64,000 bases of DNA from Roseobacter weihaiensis. Its GTDB lineage: Bacteria > Pseudomonadota > Alphaproteobacteria > Rhodobacterales > Rhodobacteraceae. The stretch is from assembly GCF_020622345.1 (NCBI RefSeq), contig NZ_JACNMO010000004.1:62001-126000 (forward strand), read 5' to 3'. Shown here one piece after another: positions 35,005-43,348 of this stretch. A program made the position numbers and the translations under genes. The number at the start of each line of letters is the position of its first letter. The stretch's first letter is position 1. The notes below the pieces were generated by a model, which worked only from the letters and a program-made list of their open reading frames with translations, did not search any database and was not told the DNA's origin.

Positions 35005-36324
35005 TCAGAGCTTGCCTTCGTCCTCGAAGGTCTCTGTCCAGTCTTCGATCAGCTTGTCCAGGGCTTCCTGGGCCGTGCCTTGATCGGCCACGACGTAGTC
35101 GTGGATGCGTTTCTGCATGGCCAGCAGCAGTTCGGCATAGGCAGGTTCCTGCCAGAAATCCTGTACCGCGCCCATGGCCTCGAGGAAATCCCCGGCAAAG
35201 GGGGCGCTGTCCACGAAATCGGGGCTTTCCAGCACAGCCTTATGGGCCGAATAGCCGCCCAGATCCCACCATTTCTGCTGCACATCCGGCTGTGCGAACC
35301 ACTTGATGTACTCAAGGGCGGCATCCTGCTTGTCGGAATAAGCGACCACCGAAATCCCCTGACCCCCCAGCGTGGAGCCGGCCTGATTCTGCGGCGGGTT
35401 CACGAAGAAGTCGATCTTGTCGCCGCCCGTGTTCGGGTCGGCATAGAGGCCGGGAAAGAACGCAAACCAGTTCATCGCCATGGCCACCTGACCGGATTTG
35501 AACGCGTCAAGGCTTTCCCCCATATAGGAGTTCGTGTAGCCCGGCGGAGTTGCCGTCTCGTAGAACTCTTTATAGAATTCAAGCGCTTCGACAGCTTCCG
35601 CGGAGTTCACGGCCCCTTCCATGTCATAAGAACCGGGCGTGTTCTCGTATTTAAAGCCCCAAGGGTAGAGCGCGGATGTCACGCCCATCGTGATCCCCTC
35701 AGAGCCCCGTTCGGTAAAGATGGCGGCCCCGTAAACCGTCTGACCGTCAATCTCGCGGCCCTGGAAGAATTGTGCGATCTCCAGCATTTCCTTTTGGGTT
35801 TGCGGCTCGCCCAATTCGCGGCCCGTGGCCTCCAGGAAGGCCGCACGGATGTCATCCCGCGCGAACCAGTCCTTGCGGTAAAACCAACCGTTCGCATCCC
35901 CCATGGCGGGCAGGGCGTAGTAGTTCTCTGATCCTTTGGGCCATGTCGAATAGGCGTAGACGGTCGCATCGGCGAAATCGCTCATGGAGATGCCTTCGGC
36001 GTCAAAGAAATCGTTCAACTTGACGTAATGGCCGTTCTCGGCCCCGCCGCCGATCCATTGGCTGTCACCGATCAGCAGGTCGCAGAGCTTCCCGCCCGAG
36101 TTCAATTCATTCAGCATGCGGTCCGCGAAATTGGGCCATGGGATGAACTCAAAGCTCATGGTGTGGCCTGATTGTGCCTCGAACTCCTTGCTCAGTTCCA
36201 CGAGGGCGTTGGCAGGATCCCAAGCGGCCCAGCAGAGCGTTAATTCTTCGGCTTGCGCGCTGCCCGCAAAGGATGCGGCGGCAAGGGCAATTGCGCTGGC
36301 GGATGCCAGTTTAAAGGTTTTCAT
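35005..36324 (-). CDS. Sugar ABC transporter periplasmic binding protein
   Basis: The 439-residue protein has a signal peptide (MKTFKLASASAIALAAASFA to GSAQA) and a type 1 extracellular solute-binding fold (LVELSKEFEAQSGHTMSF, CDLLIGDSQWIGGGAENG, AMNWFAFFPGLY). Two cysteines occur early in the mature protein. A GGGAGGAG site precedes the ATG. It is the first gene of the operon and the two LacI-like operators lie 76-122 bp upstream. Ligand unknown; operon content suggests a sugar or polyol processed by a DhaK-type kinase. Confidence 0.92.
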   Translation of the reverse strand: MKTFKLASASAIALAAASFAGSAQAEELTLCWAAWDPANALVELSKEFEAQSGHTMSFEFIPWPNFADRMLNELNSGGKLCDLLIGDSQWIGGGAENGHYVKLNDFFDAEGISMSDFADATVYAYSTWPKGSENYYALPAMGDANGWFYRKDWFARDDIRAAFLEATGRELGEPQTQKEMLEIAQFFQGREIDGQTVYGAAIFTERGSEGITMGVTSALYPWGFKYENTPGSYDMEGAVNSAEAVEALEFYKEFYETATPPGYTNSYMGESLDAFKSGQVAMAMNWFAFFPGLYADPNTGGDKIDFFVNPPQNQAGSTLGGQGISVVAYSDKQDAALEYIKWFAQPDVQQKWWDLGGYSAHKAVLESPDFVDSAPFAGDFLEAMGAVQDFWQEPAYAELLLAMQKRIHDYVVADQGTAQEALDKLIEDWTETFEDEGKL

Positions 36325-36792
36325 TCATTCTCCTCCCAGTGTGAAATCGGCTTGTTATTCTGATCGCCGAATCGTCAACCTGACCTCTGGAACGCTATTT
36401 GAGGGGCGCACCTCATGTCTACTCATTTTTTGAGGTGCGCCCCTCAGGGTTAGGGGTGAAGGCTGATAATATTTTGATTTTATTTGGATAAACTCATTCG
36501 GAATTTAGCGGACCGGTGCGCGGATTGAGCCTCTATCCGGTCGTGGTTCAATGACGGGTTACGGCCAGAAGTCAGAATGGCCATGGATCAAAAAGGCAGC
36601 ATTGCCAGTGCCAAGTTGCAAACCCGGACAGGGGCCAACCGGAATCCACATTTTTCAACGAGGCGCTTGCGCTGTCTTGTTAGAGGGATTTCTGTATCCT
36701 ACCTAGAACTGCGACGGTGTTCCGGAATGCTTCGTTTCACCAGTTGCAACGCGCAGGCTCCCCCGGAGAGTGCGCAAGAGGTAACATTATCC
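36325..36792. other. 468-bp divergent intergenic region
   Basis: The region separates the sugar-binding-protein gene (minus) from the AraC gene (plus). Its main content is the operator pair at 36400-36446, with the A/T-rich 36450-36500 beside it. An open frame in phase with the AraC gene extends back to 36577 but lacks a ribosome site. No other gene seen. Confidence 0.6.
36400..36446 (-). promoter_or_regulatory. Two LacI-type palindromic operators 31 bp apart
   Basis: TGAGGGGCGCACCTCA (36400-36415) and TGAGGTGCGCCCCTCA (36431-36446) are exact reverse complements of each other. Each is itself a 14-of-16 palindrome around a central GCGC, the shape of LacI-family operators. The centres are 31 bp apart, close to three helical turns. 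They lie upstream of the binding-protein gene, and the operon encodes a LacI-family protein. Confidence 0.75.
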
Positions 36793-37671
36793 ATGTCCCG
36801 GCGCTATCAGGATATCTACCCGTCGCTGCCGCTGTACGACAGCGACGGTATGAAACACATCTCGGCGGCGTCATTGATGTCTGTGCAGTATTTTCAGGCG
36901 GCACCAGACCGCATGGCTGAGGATGTATTTGCCGAACACCACATTCTTTTGAATCTTAAAGAGCAACCACACAGGGTGCAGAATACGCGTGATGGCGTGA
37001 TGCGGGATTTCACATTCCGTAAAAATGAAATCATCGTGACACCTGCCGGGGTCCGTTCAGGCTGGCGCTGGTTTGAAACATCGGATGTGGTTGTCGTGAC
37101 GCTTGATCCTGCCAAGGTGGAACGCTTTGCAGAACGAGAACTGGGCATGCTTCTGCACAGCCGACAGTTGCGGGATCTGCCGCAGTTCTCTGACGCTGAT
37201 CTTTGTGTGGCCGGTGTCATGCTGCGGGATGCCCTGTCAGAGGACAACATCACCTCCGGTGTGATGTTCGAAGCGATGAGCCGCGTGTTTCTGGTGAAAC
37301 TCTTGCAGCGCTACGGCCAGCGGCGACCCGAAGAGGTCTCGCTGAGTGCGCGTTTCACCTCCGCCCATTACAAACGCATTCTGGCCTATATCCGGGCCCG
37401 GCTTGATCAGACCATTTCGGTGGATGACCTGGCACAGCAGGCAGGCCTCAGCCCTTCTCATTTTGCCCGGGTGTTCAAGCAGACGATGGGGTCGACCCCG
37501 ATGCAATATGTTCTCGCCTACCGGATCGAGCAGGCGGCCAAGATGATCGAAGAGGACAGCCGTCCCCTGGGGGACATCGCGTTGGCCTGCGGCTTTGCCG
37601 ATCAGGCCCATTTTTCGCGGAGTTTCAAAAAGGTCACGGGCCAGACCCCGCGGCAATACCGCGCCGGCTAA
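36793..37671 (+). CDS. AraC-family transcriptional regulator
   Basis: The 292-residue protein has a cupin-like N-terminal effector domain (about 1-170) and a C-terminal AraC/XylS double helix-turn-helix (TISVDDLAQQAGLSPSHFARVF, then LGDIALACGFADQAHFSRSFKKVTG). I start at ATG 36793 (MSRRYQD), preceded by AGAGGTAAC; the longer frame from 36577 adds 72 residues unlike the family. It is transcribed towards three genes of the same orientation (hydrolase, SnoaL-like, SDR), which it probably controls. Confidence 0.9.
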   Translation: MSRRYQDIYPSLPLYDSDGMKHISAASLMSVQYFQAAPDRMAEDVFAEHHILLNLKEQPHRVQNTRDGVMRDFTFRKNEIIVTPAGVRSGWRWFETSDVVVVTLDPAKVERFAERELGMLLHSRQLRDLPQFSDADLCVAGVMLRDALSEDNITSGVMFEAMSRVFLVKLLQRYGQRRPEEVSLSARFTSAHYKRILAYIRARLDQTISVDDLAQQAGLSPSHFARVFKQTMGSTPMQYVLAYRIEQAAKMIEEDSRPLGDIALACGFADQAHFSRSFKKVTGQTPRQYRAG

Positions 37672-37802
37672 AGCCGTTCTGGTCAAAAAGCAGTATCCTT
37701 CAAAAATCACGCAGGCCGGTTCAATAAATGCGCCCCGGCGCGCCGTATCTCTTGTGTCAACGGGCAGGACGCCCCGCGATTTCACAGATGGGAGATAGGA
37801 CG

Positions 37803-38483
37803 ATGAAAACCTTCACACCGACCTCCGCCGCACTGCTTTTGGCCTCCACCGCGGCGATTGCACAGGTCGAGACCCGCATCATCACCTTCGAGAATGAGGG
37901 CGCGATCCTGTCGGGGACGCTGTATTTGCCCGAGGGGCATAGCGGTGCGGCCTTGCCGGCGGTTGTGGTCACGGGCGCCTGCGCCACGGTCGAAGAACAG
38001 ATGCCCCGGCTTTACGCCGAAGAGCTGGTCGAGGCGGTCTATGGCGGAGCGGACGGTGTCGTTGGGCTCATTGAAATAGGCCGTGCGGCGCAAGCGGCGA
38101 GCGGCCAGATCATTCCCGCCGCGGGACCGGAAGGCGCCGAGGGGGTGCTGATGCCGATGGATGGCTACGATGTTGACCCGGCGCGCGGGACGATCCCCGA
38201 GTATGACAACCAGTGGAACCGAGCAATCTGGGAGGGCTGGCTGACCTATTATCCGGTGTCCAGCGCGGGGCAACTTACCCAACCTCTGGCCATCGTGCAT
38301 TCCGACGCAGCGACCATTCCACGGGGTGTCGAGGCCTTTCTGCAAGGTTTTGCGGGGGCGGCGATGCTGGAAATGTTTGAGGCGGTGACGCAGTTCGACT
38401 TCTACGACAAACCCGAAGATGTGACACGTGCCGCCGATACCATGGCGCGGCATTTCTTGGCTGTACCTGCTCAGGACAGCTGA
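37803..38483 (+). pseudogene. Internally deleted alpha/beta hydrolase
   Basis: The reading frame codes for 226 residues with a signal peptide (MKTFTPTSAALLLASTAAIA). It starts like an exported dienelactone-hydrolase-type alpha/beta hydrolase (GAILSGTLYLPEG, PAVVVTGACATVEEQMPRLYAEEL) and ends like one (PLAIVHSDAATIP, FYDKPEDVTRAADTMARHF). As I recall, full-length relatives are about 300 residues. The segment carrying the oxyanion/FRGWGxS region and the G-x-S-x-G nucleophile elbow is absent, with the join near LYAEELVEAVYGG, yet the frame is intact. It therefore looks catalytically dead. A good GGGAGATAGG site is present. A novel short family is possible but less likely. Confidence 0.6.
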
Positions 38484-38553
38484 ACGCAGTGGGGCTGTGG
38501 CAGGCTGTTGCGGCCCAAACACCTTTCATCTCTTGCAACAAGGAGTTCCTCAA

Positions 38554-39096
38554 ATGAAACATGCAATCTTTGCTTTTACCCTCGCCGCCAGCCCGGCTCT
38601 TGCGGATGTATCCGGCGACCCGGTGACCCTTGAGACACTGGTAGACCAGGCCGAGATGATCCGCATTGCGGATGCCATCGACGCGGCAGTGGATGCCAAG
38701 GACTGGAGGGCTGCCCGCGCTCAATTCACCGATGAGATATCCGTGGATTTTACGTCGCTTACAGGAGGCTCCCCCGCGACCATCCCGGCTGACGCCTTGA
38801 TCGAGGGGTGGTCGGCAAACCTGTCGGGCGAAAAGCAGAGCTTTCACCTGCGCGGCAACCACCGGATCACGTTCGACGGGGCTGATGCTGCTGTCCTGCA
38901 CAGCCATGGGTATGCCTGGAACCAGATGGCATCCGGCGCGCTGGCCGAAAACGGTGGCGATGCCCTTTGGGAGGTTTGGGGCACCTACGTGCATGGATTT
39001 GAGCGCACCCAAGATGGGTGGCGCGTCAACGCCATGACCTTCACAGCCACGGCCGAACGCGGAAATGCTTACGTTCGCAACACGCCCGGCGGTTGA
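38554..39096 (+). CDS. Exported SnoaL-like / NTF2-fold protein
   Basis: The 180-residue protein has a short signal peptide (MKHAIFAFTLAASPALA). A SnoaL-like domain of about 140 residues follows (ADAIDAAVDAKDWRAARAQF, ISVDFTSLTGG, LRGNHRITFDGADAAVLHSHG, TYVHGFERTQDGWRVNAMTF). An AAGGAG site precedes the ATG. It sits between the deleted hydrolase and the SDR gene. Members of the fold act as small-molecule isomerases, hydrolases or non-enzymatic binding proteins; no specific role can be given. Confidence 0.82.
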   Translation: MKHAIFAFTLAASPALADVSGDPVTLETLVDQAEMIRIADAIDAAVDAKDWRAARAQFTDEISVDFTSLTGGSPATIPADALIEGWSANLSGEKQSFHLRGNHRITFDGADAAVLHSHGYAWNQMASGALAENGGDALWEVWGTYVHGFERTQDGWRVNAMTFTATAERGNAYVRNTPGG

Positions 39097-39136
39097 AGAA
39101 ACCTCGAAAACCATTTGTATATAAAGGAAAAGTGTA

Positions 39137-39979
39137 ATGACACAGACATGGTTCATCACGGGTGCATCGTCTGGCCTTGGGGCCGCATTCGCCCATCATG
39201 CCGTTGCAAAGGGTGACAATGTGGTTGTCGCGGCGCGGCGGCTGGACAAGTTGCAAGCCCTTGCCGCGACCGCACCGGATCAGGTGCTGGCCCAGCCTTT
39301 GGACGTCACCGACCCCGGGCAGATCGCGGTCGCCGTTCAGGCCGCAGAAGATCGGTTTGGCGGCATTGATGTCCTGATAAACAACGCAGGCTACGGAATT
39401 GTCGGTGCTGTCGAAGAAACACCCGTGGCCGAAATGCGGGCGATGATGGAGACGAATTTCTTCGGGGCCTTTGCCGTTACCCGCGCGGCTCTGCCGATGA
39501 TGCGTCAGCGCCGTAAGGGATCAATCGTGATGATCTCCTCGCTGGGCGGTCAGATGTCCTTTGCCGGCTTTGGCCCATATTCGGCAACCAAATTTGCGAT
39601 GGAAGGTCTGACCGAAGCGCTTGCCCAGGAAATTGCGCCCTTTGGGCTGAACGCCATGATCGTGGAGCCCGGCGAATTCCGCACTGAGTTTGCGGCCATC
39701 GCGCTGCGTCACATGCCAGTGCTCGCACCCTATGCAGATGTTGTCGGAGGCACGCGCGATTTTGCCCGTGACATGCATGGCACCCAGGCCGGCGATCCCA
39801 AAAAGGCAGCCGCCGCGATCGACAGGGCGCTCGCGGCTGAAACAGTGCCCCTGCGTCTGCCGCTGGGCGAAGATGCGGTAGACGCAATTCGCACACATGC
39901 GCAGGACTTGCTGGCCGAGCTTGCCCAGTGGGAGCAGACCGCCCGTCGTGTCAGGCATGACGAAGACGCAGTGACTTGA
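39137..39979 (+). CDS. Short-chain dehydrogenase/reductase
   Basis: The 280-residue classical SDR has the cofactor motif TGASSGLG (8-15), NNAG (82-85), catalytic serine in SS134-135 and Y148-x3-K152. The basic residues after the second strand (AARRLDKL) suggest NADP. An AAAGGAAAA site precedes the ATG. It is probably the last gene of the AraC-linked set. Substrate unknown. Confidence 0.92.
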   Translation: MTQTWFITGASSGLGAAFAHHAVAKGDNVVVAARRLDKLQALAATAPDQVLAQPLDVTDPGQIAVAVQAAEDRFGGIDVLINNAGYGIVGAVEETPVAEMRAMMETNFFGAFAVTRAALPMMRQRRKGSIVMISSLGGQMSFAGFGPYSATKFAMEGLTEALAQEIAPFGLNAMIVEPGEFRTEFAAIALRHMPVLAPYADVVGGTRDFARDMHGTQAGDPKKAAAAIDRALAAETVPLRLPLGEDAVDAIRTHAQDLLAELAQWEQTARRVRHDEDAVT

Positions 39980-39994
39980 AGCAATTTCTCGGGG

Positions 39995-40043
39995 GAGAGA
40001 GGGCAAGGCGGGTTATCGGCGCGCCTTGCCCTACATCACGTTG
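39995..40043 (+). repeat. Short palindromic repeat, copy B, between SDR and adenylate cyclase genes
   Basis: GGGCAAGGCG (40001-40010) and CGCCTTGCCC (40022-40031) form a perfect 10-bp stem. Flanks GAGAGA and TACATCACGTTG match copy A at 34961-35000. It lies 15 bases after the SDR stop and may also weaken read-through, though no U run follows. Confidence 0.55.
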
Positions 40044-40057
40044 GGAAAGATCCGTTT

Positions 40058-41437
40058 ATGTCCGACACGACACCCGCCGATTACGCAGAAGAATCCGCAG
40101 CGCGCCTGCTGCGGGCCGAGCAGAATGGCCTGCGTCTTGCTATCGCCTGCCGGACCCTGGTCGTCGGGGCCGCCTTTATCTGGTATGTGGCAGCCCCCTT
40201 CCTCTTTTCCGATTTCGAGCCGCGCCTTGCAGTGATCTTCATCCTGCTGGCGTTCACGGCGGTGGGCGTCGCGCATCTCAAAATCATCGGCACAGGTCTC
40301 GACCGCTGGTGGATGAAATATGCCGTCTATGCACTTGATACACTTGCTATTTGTGCGACCTTCGTGCTGATCCCGATCAGCCGGGCGGAGGACGTGCCGC
40401 AGATCATCGCCTTTCGCGCATATGGTATCTATTACCTCTTCCCGATCCTCGCGGTCTCCTGCCTCAGCCTGTCATGGCGGTTGGTGATCTGGGTCGGCTG
40501 CATGTGTGTTTTTGGATGGTGGGCTGCCTTTCTCTGGGTGTCTGCCCAGATGGACCGGACCCTGTCCTGGGCGGATATCCCGGCTCAGGCAACCCGCCAG
40601 GATTACGAAAGCATCTTTCTCTCCATTGACTTCATCGGACGCGGTAACAGGATCGAGGAAAGCGCGATGCTGCTGTTTGCGGCCTTGGGGTTGGCTGTGG
40701 CGGTCTACCGCGCCCGCGGGGTGTTTTTTGCGCAGGTCGCGTCAGAGCTGGACTGGCGCAGGGAGCGAGCAGCCCGGGAACACATCAGTGATCTTCTGGG
40801 CAAATACGTGCCAGAGGAGATTGCCCAAAAGCTCATTGCCGACGCTGCACCGCTCAAGCCGCAGCGGTCGATTGGGGCGGCGCTGGTCATGGATATCGCC
40901 GGATTCACCCGGTATTCCGCGCGCCACGACCCCGAACATGTCATCGGCGCGCTGAATGCCTTTCTGGCGGATGCCACGCAGGCCGTCTCGGGTGCGGGTG
41001 GGATCGTCATCACCTATCTGGGCGATGGTTTTCTGGTGACGTTCAATGCGCCCGTGAAAATCGATGACCCGTCGCAGGCAGCGTTGCGCGCGGCGTCCTT
41101 CTTGAGGCAGACAGCCCGCACGCACCGTTTTGAGATCCGCATCGGGATCGCCACCGGAGAGCTTGTGACAGGCATCATCGGCAATGACGCGCGGCAGTCC
41201 TTTACGGTTTACGGCGATGCCGTCAATCTTGCGTCGCGGCTGGAGGGGCTTTGCAAGCAGGCAGGCGTCGATGTGCTGACCGACGAGGCGACCTATAATG
41301 CTGTTCGCGGGACGATGTCGCTACGCCGGATCGGGGCGTTTGACATCAGAGGGTTCAGCGCCCAGACCAGCGTCTTTGCGCCAGCACAGCAGGGCGCGGC
41401 TGAGACCGATCGAAAAAGCGCAGCACTGGAAGGGTAG
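40058..41437 (+). CDS. Membrane-bound class III adenylate/guanylate cyclase
   Basis: The 459-residue protein has about six membrane helices in residues 27-225 and then a HAMP-less linker (ELDWRRERAAREHISDLLGKYVPEEI). The catalytic domain follows: metal aspartates D279 (VMDIAGFTRYS) and D323 (YLGDGFLVTF), GIATGELVTGIIG, and transition-state residues N390 and R394 in YGDAVNLASRLE. All key residues for a homodimeric cyclase are present. It would make cAMP (or cGMP) in response to a membrane-sensed signal. It stands alone between two operons. Confidence 0.92.
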   Translation: MSDTTPADYAEESAARLLRAEQNGLRLAIACRTLVVGAAFIWYVAAPFLFSDFEPRLAVIFILLAFTAVGVAHLKIIGTGLDRWWMKYAVYALDTLAICATFVLIPISRAEDVPQIIAFRAYGIYYLFPILAVSCLSLSWRLVIWVGCMCVFGWWAAFLWVSAQMDRTLSWADIPAQATRQDYESIFLSIDFIGRGNRIEESAMLLFAALGLAVAVYRARGVFFAQVASELDWRRERAAREHISDLLGKYVPEEIAQKLIADAAPLKPQRSIGAALVMDIAGFTRYSARHDPEHVIGALNAFLADATQAVSGAGGIVITYLGDGFLVTFNAPVKIDDPSQAALRAASFLRQTARTHRFEIRIGIATGELVTGIIGNDARQSFTVYGDAVNLASRLEGLCKQAGVDVLTDEATYNAVRGTMSLRRIGAFDIRGFSAQTSVFAPAQQGAAETDRKSAALEG

Positions 41438-41456
41438 ACCATAACCTTTGATCCTG

Positions 41457-42767
41457 CTACCGAAATGCCCCCGGCATCAGTGTTTTGGGCAACCAGAGTG
41501 TGATCTCCGGAAATGCGATAATCAGCAGCAGGATCACCAGCATCGGCAGCAGAATAATGGCCACGTCCCGCATCACCTGCACCACGTTGAGCCCGCCAAT
41601 CGCCGCCGAGATCAGCAAACAGAGCCCGTAGGGCGGGGTGACCAGCCCAAAGGCGAGCGAGACGATCCCGATGATGGCAAAGGCGATGGGGTCGATCCCC
41701 GCCGTTTGCGCCACGGGCATCAGCACGGTCCCGAGGATGATGATGGTCGGGATGGCGTCGATAAAGAGCCCAAAGATCAGGAACAGCGCGGCAATGACAA
41801 TCGCGGTGCCAAAGGGGCCAAACTCCAGCGCGGTCATGGTGCCGACGATCAGCCGGGGCACATTGTAAAACGACAGCATCCACCCAAAGGCCGAAGCTGT
41901 GCCGATGGCAAAAAGCGAGATCGCGGCAAAGCGGGCGGTATCGTAGAAAATGAACCCCAGATCACGCGGTTTGACCGTGCGGTAGACAAACATGCCCAGG
42001 ATCAGCGCATAACCTGCGGCGATGATCGCGCTTTCGGTGGGGGTGACGATGCCGCCGACAATCCCGCCGATCACAAAGATCGGTGTCAGCATCGCCAGAG
42101 AGGCCCCTTTGAGCGCCGACCAGAAGTCGGCGAGGGTTGGTCGGCCGGCAATCGGGTAGTCGCAGACCTTGGCATAGCCATAGACCGTGGCCATCAGGGC
42201 CAGCCCGATCATCAGGCCGGGGATGGCGCCTCCCAGGAATAGCGCGCCCACGGAGACCTGCATGATCCCGCCCCAGACCACCATCAGGATCGACGGCGGA
42301 ATGATGACCCCCATCACTGACGAGCAGGCGGTGATGGCCACGGCAAACCGGGTGTCGTAACCTTCGCGCTGCATGGCGGGGATCAGGATTTTGCCGCAGC
42401 CTGCAGCGTCCGCCGTCGACGATCCGGAGATGCCCGCAAAGAGCATCGACACCGCCACATTCACATGGCCCAACCCGCCGGGCATCCACCCCGTCAGGAC
42501 GCGGGCGAACTCGATCAGCCGGTCGGTGACCTTGCCGGAATTCATCAGGTTGGCGGCCAGCAGAAAAAACGGCACCGCCAGCAGAATGAAGGAGTTGTAG
42601 GACTGGAACATCCGGTCCAGCACGATGAAGGGCGTGAGCCGCAGCTCAAGCAGCACCACCGGGATCGTGGCAATCCCGAGGGCAAAGGCCACCGGCACCC
42701 TGATGGCCACCAGAAAGATGAACCCGCCCACCAGAATGGCGCAGGCGAGGCCGGTGCCGACGATCAT
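41457..42767 (-). CDS. TRAP transporter large permease subunit (DctM type)
   Basis: The 436-residue protein has about 12 hydrophobic segments with the DctM signatures GMSGSSTADAAG-like ISGSSTADAAGCGKILIPAM, IPPSILMVVWG, FIDAIPTIIILGTVLMPVA and VTPPYGLCLLI. It overlaps the small subunit by 4 bases. With DctQ and DctP it forms a sodium-driven uptake system, probably for an organic or sugar acid, since SDR and FadR-type genes flank it. Confidence 0.95.
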   Translation of the reverse strand: MIVGTGLACAILVGGFIFLVAIRVPVAFALGIATIPVVLLELRLTPFIVLDRMFQSYNSFILLAVPFFLLAANLMNSGKVTDRLIEFARVLTGWMPGGLGHVNVAVSMLFAGISGSSTADAAGCGKILIPAMQREGYDTRFAVAITACSSVMGVIIPPSILMVVWGGIMQVSVGALFLGGAIPGLMIGLALMATVYGYAKVCDYPIAGRPTLADFWSALKGASLAMLTPIFVIGGIVGGIVTPTESAIIAAGYALILGMFVYRTVKPRDLGFIFYDTARFAAISLFAIGTASAFGWMLSFYNVPRLIVGTMTALEFGPFGTAIVIAALFLIFGLFIDAIPTIIILGTVLMPVAQTAGIDPIAFAIIGIVSLAFGLVTPPYGLCLLISAAIGGLNVVQVMRDVAIILLPMLVILLLIIAFPEITLWLPKTLMPGAFR

Positions 42768-43258
42768 GTCTGAGCCTTCCGCGCGCGGCGGAAGATGTCA
42801 ATCTCCTGCCACAGTCTGTAGCTCGCGAAGACCGCCCAGATCAGCCCGGCGACGGGGACGGAGATATAGATAACCATCAGGTTGGCACGCATCATCACAG
42901 AGCGCTGGTTGTTGCCAAATTCCGCGTATTCAATGCCGTAGATCGCAAAGAGAATGGCAAAGAGCAGGATCAACACCAGCACCACACCCTGTTGTATCAG
43001 ACGCCCGAGGGGGGATTTGGCATCGGGCACCACGCGCACGTCAAAATGCGTGCCATCCCAGACCGCGACCATGGAGCCGATCATGACAATCCAGATGAAG
43101 ATGAAGGTGGAGAGTTCTTCGGTCCAGAGATAGGTGGGCACCAGCCCGGTGTAGCGCGATAGCACCTGCATCGCGACAGGGATCGCCAGCGCCCCCATCA
43201 AGCCCCCCAAAAGGACGCGCAGGAGGTTGCAAAACTGCTCGAGGGCTCGTCCGACCAT
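42764..43258 (-). CDS. TRAP transporter small permease subunit (DctQ type)
   Basis: The 164-residue protein has four hydrophobic segments, including LGGLMGALAIPVAMQVLSRY and LSTFIFIWIVMIGSMVAVWDGTHFDV, the usual DctQ pattern. Its stop overlaps the DctM start. It lies 90 bp after the binding-protein gene, with two small hairpins in the gap. Confidence 0.92.
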   Translation of the reverse strand: MVGRALEQFCNLLRVLLGGLMGALAIPVAMQVLSRYTGLVPTYLWTEELSTFIFIWIVMIGSMVAVWDGTHFDVRVVPDAKSPLGRLIQQGVVLVLILLFAILFAIYGIEYAEFGNNQRSVMMRANLMVIYISVPVAGLIWAVFASYRLWQEIDIFRRARKAQT

Positions 43259-43311
43259 GAGTGCTGCCTGTCTTGAAAAATGTCTGTGCGGGGCAATCCC
43301 GCAGGATGCCG

Positions 43312-43336
43312 GGGCGGCGCGACACGCACACCGCCC
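43312..43336 (-). other. Stem-loops between TRAP binding-protein and small-permease genes
   Basis: GGGCGG (43312-43317) can pair with CCGCCC (43331-43336). A second 6-bp hairpin TGCGGG/CCCGCA sits at 43287-43303. Both are downstream of the binding-protein stop, consistent with a role in differential expression. Confidence 0.35.
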
Positions 43337-43348
43337 TGACCTTAGGGT

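Noticed and set aside
36577-36792. 72-codon N-terminal extension of the AraC regulator
   Set aside because: The family normally begins near the chosen ATG at 36793, which has a good ribosome site; the extension has none.
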